Of a stretch of DNA of 64,000 bases, positions 44,017-54,114 are shown piece after piece (the first letter of the stretch is position 1; every line of letters begins with the position of its first letter). Both the position numbers and the translations under genes were made by a program. A model generated the notes under the pieces. That model was not told the origin of the DNA. It did no database searches and saw only the letters and a list, made by a program, of their open reading frames with translations. Source of the stretch: Streptomyces sp. AC555_RSS877 (GTDB lineage Bacteria > Actinomycetota > Actinomycetes > Streptomycetales > Streptomycetaceae); contig NZ_JAGMUK010000088.1 in NCBI RefSeq assembly GCF_019049245.1, positions 58,370 to 122,369 of the forward strand. The letters run 5' to 3'.

Positions 44017-44710
44017 TCACACGAGGCCGAGGAGTGCGAGGGGTCGGTGGGCGTCGCGTGCGTTGCGACGGAGGCCGGCGGCGATGTTCTTGACACCGCT
44101 CAGCCGGAGGGCGCCGACGGCGAGGTTGCGCCAGGTCGCCATCGCGCGGGGTGCGTTGCCGGTCCGCAGCTGGGAGGCGTCCTCGGCAAAGGTGGTTCGC
44201 GGACGTGGTGCAGGGCCTCGATCTTCCAGTGGTCGCGGATCAGTCTCGCGAGTGGGACGGGGGTAGCCTGCTCGGCGGTCAGGCTGGTGAGCGCGTAGAC
44301 GGTCGTGATGGTGGTCTTGCCGGTCTTGCGGTCGGTGCGGCGGCGCTTGATCTGGACGGCCTGGCGGGCGCCGGGGAAGAGCAAGTTGTTCACCGTGGCG
44401 ACCTTGATCCGGCGGATCTCCGCGCGGCCGTGGCCGATGCCCCGGGTGCGGCCCTGGAACGGATGTCCTTCCAGGGAAGGGACTTCAGCTGCTTGCGTAG
44501 CCTCTTCTGGTTGCCCTTGACGATCGCGATGTAATGGGCCCCGCGGCCCAGGAGGTAGGCAGCGTGCTCGCGTTGCGTATGGAGCGCGTCGCTGGTGACC
44601 ACGGTTGCGGCAAGGTCGGCGACAGTGTCGAGCAGCGGCTGGAAGCGGTTGACCTCACCGGTCTTCTCGCCGACGTCGAGCTGGGCCAGGACCAGCCCGG
44701 CGATCAACAG
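44017..44710 (-). pseudogene. ISAs1-family transposase C-terminal part, frameshifted
   Basis: Reads from the inside of the gene: AQLDVGEKTGEVNRFQPLL, VVTSDALHTQREHAAYLLGRG, IVKGNQKRLRKQLKSLPW; after a shift near 44400 NNLLFPGARQAVQIKRRRTD, TTVYALTSLTAEQATP, LIRDHWKIEALHHVR; and after another near 44170 RTGNAPRAMATWRNLAVGALRLSG to a stop at 44017. The first 100 or so residues of the transposase are missing and an IS5 remnant adjoins the truncated end. Confidence 0.8.
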
Positions 44711-44799
44711 GCTCAGCAGGCCAGGGCCGTGGCACTCGTTACGACAAACGCGGCTACGTCTTCCTCGGCACCGCCACCGTCGCAGCCCTCGTGATTTGA
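44699..44799 (+). pseudogene. IS5-family transposase C-terminal stub
   Basis: AINRL, then after a shift RYDKRGYVFLGTATVAALVI and stop, the last 35 residues of an IS5-family transposase like the one ending at 42007. It abuts the broken end of the ISAs1 remnant, suggesting insertion followed by deletion. Confidence 0.65.
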
Positions 44800-45075
44800 C
44801 GAGGCGAGCCGTGGAGGAGCGGCCTGATGCCTATGTCACCGCCCTGTGGACACGCTGGGCTGAGCCCGGGCGGTCCGGGGCGCGGGCATGGCGGCGAGCG
44901 CCGAACCCGCCTTCCACGTCCGGCAGCGGAGCCGACCGCACCCCCGTACCGGAGCATCTCGAGTGCACCAGCACCACCGCTCGCTCACACAGTTTCGCGC
45001 CTCGTGGCTTGCTGACTTGTGACGTGTGGCTGATGCTCAGGACCCCCGGTATCCGCGGCTCGAACCGTGCGTGGC

Positions 45076-47922
45076 TCATCCTCCCAAGGAAGGCCTCGGC
45101 GTGCGCCCCGCCATCAGGCCCGCCAGAGCTGCCCGCGATGAGACTCCCGTCTTGCGGTAGACCCGGGAGATGTGGGTCTCGACCGTGCGACGGCTCAGGC
45201 AGAGTCGTTCGGCGATCGCCGGGCTGGTGAGGCCGTCGGCGACGAGGTCGGCGATCTCCCTTTCGCGGGCGGTCAGTTCTGCGAGGCGGCGCTCGGGCCC
45301 GTCAGCGGCGGCGGCCACCGCCGGGCCAACCGCCTCGGCAAGACCGGTCAGCATCCCGCAGCCGCCGGCCATGGCGAGCCGCCGCCCCCGGTGCCAGGCC
45401 GCCTGCCCGCGCCGCGAATCGCCCGGGTCCGCCGCCATCAGGGAGGCGCCGAAGAGCAGGGAGAACGCCTCCCAGAACACCCCTCCGCTGCGGGCGCTCT
45501 CGTCGGCCGCCGCCACGAACAGGTCCGCCGCCGCCTTGTCGTCACCGAGACCGAGGCGTATCTGCGCGGCGCTGCGCATGGCAGAGGCGCGCTGTACGGG
45601 CAGATCGAGCCGCTCGGCCTCCTCGTGGGCCCGCTCGGCCCAGTCCTTCGCCGCGTCCAGGTCACCCATGGTGACGGCGGCGGTCACCAGGACCTCCAGG
45701 AACAGCGGACGCATGGAGGGCTGCATCCGCCGCAGGCCGGGGCCGCCGGCACGCAGGACCGCCTCCCGGGCACGAGCGGGGTCGCCGGCAGTGAGCGCCG
45801 CGTAGCCGAGTACACACCAAGCGATGGAAGCCCACCAGTTGACGCCCAGACCCGCCGCGGCCACCGCCTCCTCGGCGGTGGCCAGTGGCCGCGGATCGCC
45901 GGGTGGGCAGGCGTCGACCAGGGCGTGGGCCCTGGTGGCGAGGACGAAGGCGAGCAGTTCGTCACTGCCGATGCCGCGGGCGATGTCCTCGGCCTCCTCG
46001 GACAGTTCCACCGCCGACGCGAGCTGGCAGGTCTGAGTGCGCACGTGTGTCTTGCACAGGAGAAGATGGGGCAGGAGGTAGATCTGGCCGGTGCGGCGGG
46101 CTATGGCCAGGCCGCGATCGGCGTGCCGCTCGGCGTCGGCGAAGCGCTCCAGGAACGCCTCCGCCCAGGCCAGCCGTACCAGCGGCTCGCACAGGCCGGT
46201 CAGATCGCCGTCCGGCAGCGAGTCCACGAGGGCCGCCGCCCGGCGGGTGAAGTCGTCCGCCGCGGCCGTCTCCCCCTCGTACGCCTCCCCCAGCGCCGCG
46301 ACGCTCAGCGCACCCGCCACCCCCGTCTCGTCCCCGAGGGAGCGGGCCACCTCCAGGGTGTGTGCCACCTCGGAGCGCACCGCCTGGTACGAAGTGTCGT
46401 GCGGGGCCGAGGAGCCCAGCTCCAGGCCCAGCGCCACCTGGTCGGCAAGCGACGGCGCTGGATCAGTGCGGTGCAACTCGCGGCGGAGCAGGGCGACCGC
46501 CTCCGAGTAGCGCCCCAGATGGCGCTCCATGACGGCGCACAGCACGACAGCTGACGCCCGCGACCCCGTGCCGTCGCCCGGGTCGGGCAGGGCGATCACC
46601 TGGTGCAACAGGTCCCGGCTCTCCCGGAGCCGGCCGCCGACGCCCAGCGCCCGGGCCCGCCGCAGCATCAACTCGCGCCGTCTGGCCGCGTGTTCCGGCC
46701 TGTGCGGAAGGTGCCGCAGCACCACCTCAAGCCAGTGCGCGCTGCTCGCGGGCGCCGTCTGCGCGGCCTGCTCGGCGGCCTCGTCCAGCACCGCCGCCGC
46801 CCGCGGGTCCCAGCCGGACAGCGACTGCTCGGCGTGGTGCGCCCGCCCGGCCAACGGGGCGCCGGTACGGGCGAGTTCGGCGCCGACGAGCCGGTGGATC
46901 TCCGTGCGCTGCCAGGGGTCGGTGCCGTCGCGGACGAGGCTGCGCAGCACGGGGTGACGCAGCGCGATCCGCCCGTGTGTGCCGGTGCGCAGCAGGTCGC
47001 GCCGGGTCAGTACGGCGAGGTCGTCGGCCAGTTGCCCCGGCTCGTGGCCGGTCACCGGGCCGAGCAGCGCGGGCGTGGCGTGGTCGCCCAGAGCTGCCAC
47101 GACTTGGACGAGCCGGCCCTGCGACGGCGTCAGCGGGGTCAGCTCGTCGAGCAGCAGTGCCCCGAGGCCGGTCGTGGACAGTCGGCTCACCGACGCGCCC
47201 TCGCGGTGCGCCTGGAGCAGGGTCAGCAGGTACAGCGGGTTGCCCTCGCTCGCTGTGAAGAGCCGTACGGCCTGGTCGCGGGCCAGGTCAGGGGTGAGCA
47301 GTTCGACGCAGTCCCGCTCGCCGAGCGGGCCGAGGACCGTCCGCCGTACCGTGCCGGTCTCCGTGCCGCGGGTGAGGGTCGCGGCAAGCGGCGCGGGGCT
47401 CTGTCGGTCGCGGCGGGCGAGGACCAGCAGGACGCGGGCGCGCACGGGGTGCCGTACGAGATGGTCGAGGAGTTCCAGCGACGCGGCGTCCGCCCAGTGC
47501 ATGTCGTCCAGGACCACGACCAGCCCAGACGCCGCGGCGTGGGTCAGCAGGGCGGCTGTGGCCCGGTGCAGGTGGAAGCGGTCCGTGCTGCGGGGAGCGC
47601 CGCTCAGCACCGGGGCGACCTCGGCAGCCTCCGGGAAGGATTCGACGGCCTCCGGGGCGAGGTCGGAGAAGGCGTCGGTGAACGGCTGGAACGGGATGTG
47701 ACGTTCGTACTCCGTCGCCCGGCCGCGCAGCACCGCCGCCCCACGCCGCGTCGCGGCCAGGCACAGCTCGTGGACCAGCCGGCTCTTGCCGATGCCCGCC
47801 TCACCGCCGACGTCCAGCACCGCCGGGCGGCCGGGCACGTCCCCCACCAGTTCCGCCAGCAGCCGGTCGAGCCGCGCGAGTTCCGCCTCTCTGCCGACCA
47901 GCGGTGTCCGTTCCCTCGTCAT
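45076..47922 (-). CDS. LuxR-family large ATP-binding (LAL) transcriptional regulator
   Basis: 948 residues from ATG 47922 with GAGGGT upstream; a longer start is possible. The N-terminal AAA module has Walker A GGEAGIGKSRLVHEL (about 42-56) and Walker B VVVLDDMHW. A long TPR-like helical middle follows. The C-terminal LuxR HTH is intact: LTAREREIADLVADGLTSPAIAERL, LSRRTVETHISRVYRKTG. LAL proteins (MalT/PikD-like) activate catabolic or antibiotic genes in response to a ligand. No obvious target is adjacent: IS debris on one side, a MarR gene on the other. The interval 47923-48319 shows no gene. Confidence 0.92.
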   Translation of the reverse strand: MTRERTPLVGREAELARLDRLLAELVGDVPGRPAVLDVGGEAGIGKSRLVHELCLAATRRGAAVLRGRATEYERHIPFQPFTDAFSDLAPEAVESFPEAAEVAPVLSGAPRSTDRFHLHRATAALLTHAAASGLVVVLDDMHWADAASLELLDHLVRHPVRARVLLVLARRDRQSPAPLAATLTRGTETGTVRRTVLGPLGERDCVELLTPDLARDQAVRLFTASEGNPLYLLTLLQAHREGASVSRLSTTGLGALLLDELTPLTPSQGRLVQVVAALGDHATPALLGPVTGHEPGQLADDLAVLTRRDLLRTGTHGRIALRHPVLRSLVRDGTDPWQRTEIHRLVGAELARTGAPLAGRAHHAEQSLSGWDPRAAAVLDEAAEQAAQTAPASSAHWLEVVLRHLPHRPEHAARRRELMLRRARALGVGGRLRESRDLLHQVIALPDPGDGTGSRASAVVLCAVMERHLGRYSEAVALLRRELHRTDPAPSLADQVALGLELGSSAPHDTSYQAVRSEVAHTLEVARSLGDETGVAGALSVAALGEAYEGETAAADDFTRRAAALVDSLPDGDLTGLCEPLVRLAWAEAFLERFADAERHADRGLAIARRTGQIYLLPHLLLCKTHVRTQTCQLASAVELSEEAEDIARGIGSDELLAFVLATRAHALVDACPPGDPRPLATAEEAVAAAGLGVNWWASIAWCVLGYAALTAGDPARAREAVLRAGGPGLRRMQPSMRPLFLEVLVTAAVTMGDLDAAKDWAERAHEEAERLDLPVQRASAMRSAAQIRLGLGDDKAAADLFVAAADESARSGGVFWEAFSLLFGASLMAADPGDSRRGQAAWHRGRRLAMAGGCGMLTGLAEAVGPAVAAAADGPERRLAELTAREREIADLVADGLTSPAIAERLCLSRRTVETHISRVYRKTGVSSRAALAGLMAGRTPRPSLGG

Positions 47923-48319
47923 ACCCTCACGCCCCCGCGACAGTTGGTAGCCCCGCATATCCTGTCGTACTCCACTGACAACCTGTGGCTTCGTGTCCTC
48001 GATCTCACACCGCGTCGACGGCTACGCGTCGACGGCGAGCCGCCGGCCCGAGCGGGCGGGCGTCGATCAGCGCGGGACGGGTAACCCTCGAACCACTGTC
48101 CTTGACTGGCTGGTCGAGATCTTCAACTATCGCGCTCCTGGCGTCCTGCGACTCCGGTGACGGGGCACGAGGACTCCTTGTTCAGCGCGCGGGGACGTGA
48201 ACGGGGCAGGTCCTCCATCACGGCATCGGGTCCAAGCTGTCGGACCCTGTGACCAGCGATTACATTAAGGTCTCTTCTGGATAATCCGCCTCGGATCGAT
48301 TTGCTTTAGGCTGGCAGGC

Positions 48320-48805
48320 ATGACCGCCATGACGCCCGCCCGCACCGAACCGGACTTGTCGTTCCTCCTCGACCACACCAGTCACGTCCTGCGGAGCAAG
48401 ATGTCCGCCGCCCTCGCCGAGATCGGCCTGACGGCCCGCATGCACTGCGTGCTCGTCCATGCCCTGGAGGAGGAGCGCACCCAGATCCAGCTCGCCGAAA
48501 TCGGGGACATGGACAAGACCACGATGGTGGTGACGGTGGACGCCTTGGAGAAGGCAGGTCTGGCCGAGCGCCGCCCCTCAAGTACGGACCGGCGGGCCAG
48601 GATCATCGCTGTCACCGATGAGGGCGCCCGTATCGCCGGACAGAGTCAGAAGATCGTCGACCGCGTGCATCGCGACGCCCTGACGACGCTTCCCGAGGGG
48701 GACAGGGAGGCCCTCCTGCGGGCCCTGAATCACCTGGTCGACGACAGTTTGGCAACCCCCGTCGAGGCCCCGCGCACCGCCCGCCGGGCGCGCCAGTCCA
48801 GATAG
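48320..48805 (+). CDS. MarR-family transcriptional regulator
   Basis: 161 residues. The winged helix is visible as TQIQLAEIGDMDKTTMVVTVDALEKAGLAERRPSSTDRRARIIAVTDEG (about 53-101), with the DxRxR wing of MarR proteins. It lies 97 bp before an MFS drug exporter in the same direction and probably represses that operon. Two TCTGC-containing half sites near 48843-48868 in the intervening AT-rich DNA are possible operator positions. Confidence 0.92.
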   Translation: MTAMTPARTEPDLSFLLDHTSHVLRSKMSAALAEIGLTARMHCVLVHALEEERTQIQLAEIGDMDKTTMVVTVDALEKAGLAERRPSSTDRRARIIAVTDEGARIAGQSQKIVDRVHRDALTTLPEGDREALLRALNHLVDDSLATPVEAPRTARRARQSR

Positions 48806-48902
48806 ACGGGGAAGCAGACCAAGGTAAGTCCGAAAAAAATAGTCTGCAACAAAACCATCTGCTACGGTCTCTCCTGTCGCCCCAACTGACAGGAGAGACC
48901 GC

Positions 48903-50396
48903 ATGTCTGACGCATCCGACTCCGCGCCGTCGCCCGCTTCTCCCGCCGCCCAGCGCTCACGCCGGCTCGCCCTTGGAGTCATCGCCAGCGGGATGCTGAT
49001 GATCATCCTGGACGGCTCCATCGTGACCGTGGCGATGCCGGCCATCCAGAACGACCTGGGATTCACCCCCACCGGCCTCAGCTGGGTCGTCAACGCCTAC
49101 CTCATCGCGTTCGGCAGCCTGCTCCTGCTGGCCGGCCGTCTCGGCGACCTGATCGGTCGCAGGCGCATGTTCCTGGCCGGCACCGCCGTCTTCACCGGCG
49201 CCTCGCTGCTGGCCGGCGTGGCCACCTCGCCCGCCGTACTGATCGCCGCCCGCTTCCTCCAGGGCAGCGGCAGCGCGATGGCCTCCGCCGTCAGCCTGGG
49301 CATCCTTGTGACGCTGTTCACCGAGCCCAGGGAGCGCGCCAAAGCCATCGCCGTCTTCAGCTTCACCGGCGCCGCGGGCGCGTCCATCGGCCAGGTCCTC
49401 GGCGGCGTACTCACCGACGCGCTCAGCTGGCACTGGATCTTCTTCATCAATCTGCCGATCGGCGTCGCCACCCTCGCGATCGCCGTCCGCGTCCTGCCCG
49501 GTGGCGTCGGTTCGGGCCTCAAGGCGGGCGCGGACGTCTTCGGCGCGGTTCTGGTCACCGCCGGTCTGATGCTGGGCATCTACACCGTCGTCAAGGTCGG
49601 GGAGTACGGCTGGACCTCGGGCCGCTCCCTCGGCTTCGGCGCCCTCGCCGCCGTATTGCTCGCCGCGTTCCTCGTCCGTCAGGCCACCGCGAAGAACCCG
49701 CTGATGCCGCTGCGGATCTTCCGCTCGCGCAGCGTCTTGGCCGCCAACCTGGTCCAGATCCTGATGGTCGCCGCGCTCTTCTCCTTCCAGATCCTCGTCG
49801 CCCTGTACCTCCAGAAAGTGCTTGGATACGGCGCCGCCGAGACCGGCCTCGCGATGCTCCCGGCAGCCGCCGCCATCGGTGCCGTCTCCCTGGGAGTCTC
49901 GGCGCATCTCAACGCCCGCTTCGGTGAGCGCAACGTCCTGCTGGCGGGCATCGTGCTCCTCATCGGCGTCCTCGCCCTCCTGGCCCGCGTCCCCGTGCAG
50001 GCCAGTTACGCCGTCGACCTCCTTCCGGTCATGCTGCTCGCCGCGGGTTTCGGCCTCGCGCTGCCGGCGCTGACCACACTCGGCATGTCCGGCGCAAGCG
50101 AGGAGGACGCCGGTCTCGCGTCCGGCCTGTTCAACACCACCCAGCAGATCGGCATGGCTCTGGGCGTCGCGGTCCTGTCCACCCTGGCCGCCTCCCGCAC
50201 CGAGAGCCTCGCGGTGGAGGGCCGGACGGCGGCCGAGGCACTGACCGGCGGCTACCGGCTCGCCTTCGCGGTGGGTGCGGGACTTCTGGTCATCGCCTTC
50301 GCCGTCGCCTTCACGATGCTGCGCCGCCCGGAGCGGCAGGACACCCAGGAGCCGGCCGCCGACACGCCGGCTCCCGCCCACGCCACCGCCGTCTGA
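48903..50396 (+). CDS. MFS multidrug exporter (DHA2, 14-TM EmrB/QacA type)
   Basis: 497 residues with about 14 hydrophobic segments. The DHA2 motif LDGSIVTVAMPAIQNDLGF in TM1, the loop motif GRLGDLIGRRRMFLAG and motif C-like GAAGASIGQVLGGVL in TM5 are seen. It exports hydrophobic drugs or the cell's own metabolites with proton antiport. It follows a MarR regulator and precedes a flavin-binding PNPOx-like gene by 47 bp, a usual resistance module. Confidence 0.94.
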   Translation: MSDASDSAPSPASPAAQRSRRLALGVIASGMLMIILDGSIVTVAMPAIQNDLGFTPTGLSWVVNAYLIAFGSLLLLAGRLGDLIGRRRMFLAGTAVFTGASLLAGVATSPAVLIAARFLQGSGSAMASAVSLGILVTLFTEPRERAKAIAVFSFTGAAGASIGQVLGGVLTDALSWHWIFFINLPIGVATLAIAVRVLPGGVGSGLKAGADVFGAVLVTAGLMLGIYTVVKVGEYGWTSGRSLGFGALAAVLLAAFLVRQATAKNPLMPLRIFRSRSVLAANLVQILMVAALFSFQILVALYLQKVLGYGAAETGLAMLPAAAAIGAVSLGVSAHLNARFGERNVLLAGIVLLIGVLALLARVPVQASYAVDLLPVMLLAAGFGLALPALTTLGMSGASEEDAGLASGLFNTTQQIGMALGVAVLSTLAASRTESLAVEGRTAAEALTGGYRLAFAVGAGLLVIAFAVAFTMLRRPERQDTQEPAADTPAPAHATAV

Positions 50397-50443
50397 CCCG
50401 CCCTCTCCCCACCCACACCCCGACCGCCGAAAGGCTGATCCCC

Positions 50444-50884
50444 ATGAGCGAGAACACCGCCACCGAGACCACCCCCGGCACCACCAAGAACGACGGCCCG
50501 GCCCCCCGGGTGCTCACCGACCAGGAGCTCTCCCAGTTGCTGCGGCAGCAGCGGTTCGGCGTGCTCGCGAGCGTCAGGAGCACCGGCCACCCGCACCTGT
50601 CCACAGTCCTCTACGACTGGAACGCCGAGGAGCGCGTCCTGCGCGTCTCCTCCACCGCCGACCGCCTCAAGGTCCGCCGGCTGCGCCGCGACCCGCACAC
50701 CTCACTGCACGTCAGCGGTCCGGACGTCTGGTCGTTCGCCGTCGCGGAGGGCGAGGCGGAGATAGTGGACCCGGCCGACGGGGCGGCCCCCGGCGAGCAG
50801 CCGCTGCCCGACCGGCGTGTGGTGATCCTGATCCGGGTCTCCCGCCTGTACGGGACCGCCCTGGACATCCCCGCCCAGGACTGA
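50444..50884 (+). CDS. PNPOx-like flavin/F420-binding protein
   Basis: 146 residues from ATG 50444. The split beta-barrel pattern LTDQELSQLLRQQRFGVLASVRSTGHPHLSTVLYDWN, then RLKVRRLRRDPHTSLHV, is that of pyridoxamine-phosphate oxidase-like proteins, most of which in actinobacteria bind F420 or FMN and act as reductases. It is the last gene of the MarR/MFS operon and may inactivate the compound that the exporter removes (inference). Confidence 0.85.
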   Translation: MSENTATETTPGTTKNDGPAPRVLTDQELSQLLRQQRFGVLASVRSTGHPHLSTVLYDWNAEERVLRVSSTADRLKVRRLRRDPHTSLHVSGPDVWSFAVAEGEAEIVDPADGAAPGEQPLPDRRVVILIRVSRLYGTALDIPAQD

Positions 50885-50975
50885 GGACTACTCACTGTAT
50901 GACCTAGGCTTAACGAGCGCTTGGTCCTGCGGTGGTGTCTGGTTCGCAGATCAGGGATCTCGCCAGGGGGTCGCG

Positions 50976-51449
50976 CTAGCTGGGCGGCCACCGGAGAGCG
51001 TGCCCGCCGAACGAAATCAGCGGCGAGCCGGGCCCGCGCACCCCGTCCTCGTACCTCCAGTAGCTCAGGCCGAAGGTCCCGGAAAGGAACCCGGCGAGGA
51101 AGCCCAGCGCCAGCGGGCCCACCGGGTTGGAGGCCCCCTCCTCGGCCACTTGCCCGCCGACCTGGAAGATCGCCACCCCGAACCCGAGCGCCGCCGCTAC
51201 CCCGGCCACGCCCAGCAACAGCCACGCCCACCGGCGGCTCCTGGTCGCCGCGACACTGAGCACCTTGAACTTCAGGGGCTTCTGGCAGCTCCCGCATTCC
51301 AGCGCCTCCACCCGCCGGCCCTTCTCCGGCCGCTCGATGTCGATCGGATGGAGCGCAAACTGGCGGACGACATGGCTGCTGTGGATGTCCTTGGACACCA
51401 TGTGCGCATATCTCAGACCTGGATACGGCCCCAATTCCCGCTTACTCAT
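50976..51449 (-). CDS. Small membrane protein with an N-terminal CxxC zinc-ribbon-like motif
   Basis: 157 residues, not recognised by name. A soluble N-terminal part carries ECGSCQKPLKFKV (one CxxC), followed by two hydrophobic helices (about residues 75-95 and 110-130) and a short tail. A pair of Cys only half fills a zinc ribbon, so dimerisation or loss is possible. Good RBS and start at 51449. Neighbours give no hint of function. Confidence 0.6.
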   Translation of the reverse strand: MSKRELGPYPGLRYAHMVSKDIHSSHVVRQFALHPIDIERPEKGRRVEALECGSCQKPLKFKVLSVAATRSRRWAWLLLGVAGVAAALGFGVAIFQVGGQVAEEGASNPVGPLALGFLAGFLSGTFGLSYWRYEDGVRGPGSPLISFGGHALRWPPS

Positions 51450-51562
51450 AGCAGCCTCCCTATATCAGATACCTGTCGGACCGTCCCGATAATCGGTCGA
51501 TCCTTCCCCCACCAGCTATTCCGTGAACCCACGGCCCCGTCGGTCGCCGGGTCCCCACATGC

Positions 51563-52489
51563 TCAATCTCCGTAACTCGGGGAGCGCAGGACGTCGTTCA
51601 CGTCGAAGCTGAACGTCGGCGTCGGGTACAGCGGGTCGGGCACACCCGTGGTGTCGGGCACGTCGTACGGGTCGGCGGTGGGCTTGCCCTCGGGGCTGCA
51701 GACGTTCGGCGCCGCTGGAGGCGACAGCTCGTACATGGCCACCCGCTCGGTCCTGAATTTCACGTTGCCGCCGGAGATGTTGAGGCCCCCGGACTCGGTG
51801 CTGATCTGCTCGGGCAGTTCCTTGCCCTTGAGGGGCCTGCCGACGTACACCGCGACCAGGGCACCCACGCAGACGCTACGGTCGCCGGCGTAGAGCCTCT
51901 CCGGCGTTTTCACGAGGTGCTCCTTGCGACCGTCGACGCGCAGCTCGGTCCGCTTCACGGAGTCCATGTCGAAGTAGTAGTCCGGCGGGGCCCCCGTGGC
52001 GCTGGTCGTGTACTCTCCGACGCCCACCGAGCCGTAGGTGAGCTTCCAGAACTCCACCTGAACGGTGACCGTTTCGCACAGCGGGCCGGAGTAACCCTCC
52101 AAGCTCTCGTCGATCGTGACCGGGTCCTTGGAGGTGTCGACGCCTGCGGCGGGGACATCGGCCTCTATTCGCACCCAGCTCACAACCTGTTCCGTCGTCC
52201 ACCCCCCGTTGGGGTGACAGCCCTTGGCGTTGGTCGGGTAAAGCGGGGAGGGCGTGGCCGAAGCGGTGGTCGGGACAGCAGTGGCAGTGCCGGTCACGGA
52301 GGGCGTGGCGGCCGATGCGTCGGTGCCGTCTCCGTCGCCCGAGCAGCCGGCCGTGAGCAGCGCGACGGCCGCCAGCAAGGCGGTGACCGGAGCGGCGGCA
52401 TACCGAGCCGGCCGGTTACGTCCTGTCGGGGTGACGGCGCGGGCCAGCCACCGCACCCGGTCTCCTGCAGACTCCAGCAACGTCATCAT
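51563..52489 (-). CDS. Lipoprotein of unknown function
   Basis: 308 residues. A long N-terminal positively charged stretch precedes a hydrophobic segment with lipobox LLTAGC (mature Cys near residue 49), followed by a Thr/Ser/Pro-rich linker and a domain of about 230 residues with Cys pairs (KGCHPNGGW, LCETVTV, VCVGAL, NVCSPE). These cysteines suggest disulphides outside the cell. The start could be later (the helix begins near residue 30). It is not recognised. Confidence 0.72.
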   Translation of the reverse strand: MMTLLESAGDRVRWLARAVTPTGRNRPARYAAAPVTALLAAVALLTAGCSGDGDGTDASAATPSVTGTATAVPTTASATPSPLYPTNAKGCHPNGGWTTEQVVSWVRIEADVPAAGVDTSKDPVTIDESLEGYSGPLCETVTVQVEFWKLTYGSVGVGEYTTSATGAPPDYYFDMDSVKRTELRVDGRKEHLVKTPERLYAGDRSVCVGALVAVYVGRPLKGKELPEQISTESGGLNISGGNVKFRTERVAMYELSPPAAPNVCSPEGKPTADPYDVPDTTGVPDPLYPTPTFSFDVNDVLRSPSYGD

Positions 52490-52639
52490 CCCGACCTGTG
52501 CTCAGTGGCTCTACCGGTCGTGCACGGTTCATCCTCGATCAAGACCCTTCCCCAAGCGGACGTTGAAGAGATCAGTAGAACTACGCAATCTGCTACGTAT
52601 GTTCGCCGGCCGCGGAGTTGCGGCAGTGGCATCCTCTCT

Positions 52640-52900
52640 ACGGATCAAGCTTTGTGTCCCGGGGGCTGTCACGCGTCGATGACAGGAGCGCGGCGTTCGT
52701 AGCAGCGGGCGGGGCGCTGGAAGGCGTTGTGCCGGGCGTGGGTTCGTCAGACGTGCCAGCGTCGGCTCGCCTGGATCGACGCCTTTCACCCTCGTGGGCG
52801 ATCGGGCCGTGCAGAACGCGCCGTTCGAGCAAGGTCCGTGTCTTGTCCGAGTCGTAGTCGGCGTCCAGGGGCACGGCGATGTCGTTGGGAAGCGGGCCCA
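52640..52900 (-). pseudogene. IS5-family transposase remnant
   Basis: PLDADYDSDKTRTLLERRVLHGPIAHEG is a recognisable DDE-region piece of IS5-family transposases; the continuation (RTHARHNAFQRPARCYERR) is in another frame. The element is badly degraded. The following 52901-53393 has no identifiable gene. Confidence 0.6.
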
Positions 52901-53393
52901 GGCTAAGTGGCAGCGAAGGCCGTCAAGCGCATGCTGTCGGCGTCGGTTGGCGGCAACTGGGCGCCGGTACGGGCGTTGAGGTCTGCTCCCACCCTGTCGC
53001 GCTGAGTCCGATTCCGCCGCCAGCACGATTCGGCCCGACCGATACCACCGGCCTGCCGTCGCGCACAGCAGCCAACTAGCCACTCAGTCTCAGCCGCTGC
53101 GCCTGCCTACGACACGAGGCCCCACTGGACAACTTCGATGCACAGATGCAAGGTCAGATTGACCCGTCCCCTGACACCCACTCAACGCTGTCCAGATCGC
53201 CTTCGATGGCCGCCTGACCATGAGCAACAACTGACCACTCAAGAGCAGCCGTTGAGTCGGCACCCCCCCAGCAGTGTCAGACCGAAGTGTTCTGCGGCGG
53301 ATTCGCGAGCTGACCGATGTCTGGGGCTGCGAGGGGTTGTTCGGCCCAGATTGTCTTTCCGGTCCGACCCGGCGCCGGTCGCCGCGCGTCACG

Positions 53394-54077
53394 TCACGTC
53401 ACGCGAATGCCCTCGCGGTCTTCGAGGGCGCTGATGGCGGTTGCTGTGAGGCTGTGAGTGATGTGGCCTCGCATCAGCTGGGCGGCTTCGGCGGCGCGGC
53501 CGTCCACGATGAGGGAGACGAGTTGGTGGTGTTCCTGTAGGTCCCGGGTGCGGGGTTCGTCACCGGGCGGGAGTTCGAGGCCGAGGCGCCGGTAGCGGTC
53601 GGACTTGTCCCACAGGTCGTCCAGGAGACGGATGAGGACGTCGTTGTGCGAGGCCCGGTACAGCGCCTGGTGGAAGGCGCGGTGGGCCGTGAGTGCCTCT
53701 TCCCCCCACTGGCGGGTGACGGGGAGGAGCTTGTCGACGGCAGCCCGCATGGTGGCGATGTCGTCGTCGGTCCGTCGCTGGGCGGCGAGTTCGGCGGCGG
53801 TCGGGTCCAGGGACAGGCGGACCTCGAAGAGCTGGCGGGCCTCCTTCGAGTTCATGACAGAGACCCGGACGTCGCGGTGGGTTTCGACGGTGACGAGTCC
53901 CTCGCTGCTGAGGCGGCGGATGGCCTCGCGCAGGGGCGTGATGCTCATGTTGAGGGACTCGGCGAGGTCGTACTGGGCGAGCCGTGACCCGGCAGGAAGA
54001 GTGCCGAAGAGGATCCGATCGCGGAGTTCCGCGTAGGCGAGGTCGCTCTTGCTGAAGAACAGGTTCTGTCCTGCCAT
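53394..54077 (-). CDS. GntR-family (FadR subfamily) transcriptional regulator
   Basis: 227 residues from ATG 54077. The wHTH (LAYAELRDRILFGTLPAGSRLAQYDLAESLNMSITPLREAIRRLSSEGLV) is at about 10-60 and the all-helical FCD ligand domain follows, with RAFHQALYRASHN supplying the metal-binding His and Asp/Asn pattern. FadR-type members sense organic acids. The same open frame continues upstream into a fragment of an enolase-superfamily sugar-acid dehydratase, so it probably once controlled sugar-acid catabolism. Confidence 0.88.
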   Translation of the reverse strand: MAGQNLFFSKSDLAYAELRDRILFGTLPAGSRLAQYDLAESLNMSITPLREAIRRLSSEGLVTVETHRDVRVSVMNSKEARQLFEVRLSLDPTAAELAAQRRTDDDIATMRAAVDKLLPVTRQWGEEALTAHRAFHQALYRASHNDVLIRLLDDLWDKSDRYRRLGLELPPGDEPRTRDLQEHHQLVSLIVDGRAAEAAQLMRGHITHSLTATAISALEDREGIRVT

Positions 54078-54114
54078 GGCCCCCTGACCGTTCCTTTCCG
54101 GAGGTTCCCCACCC

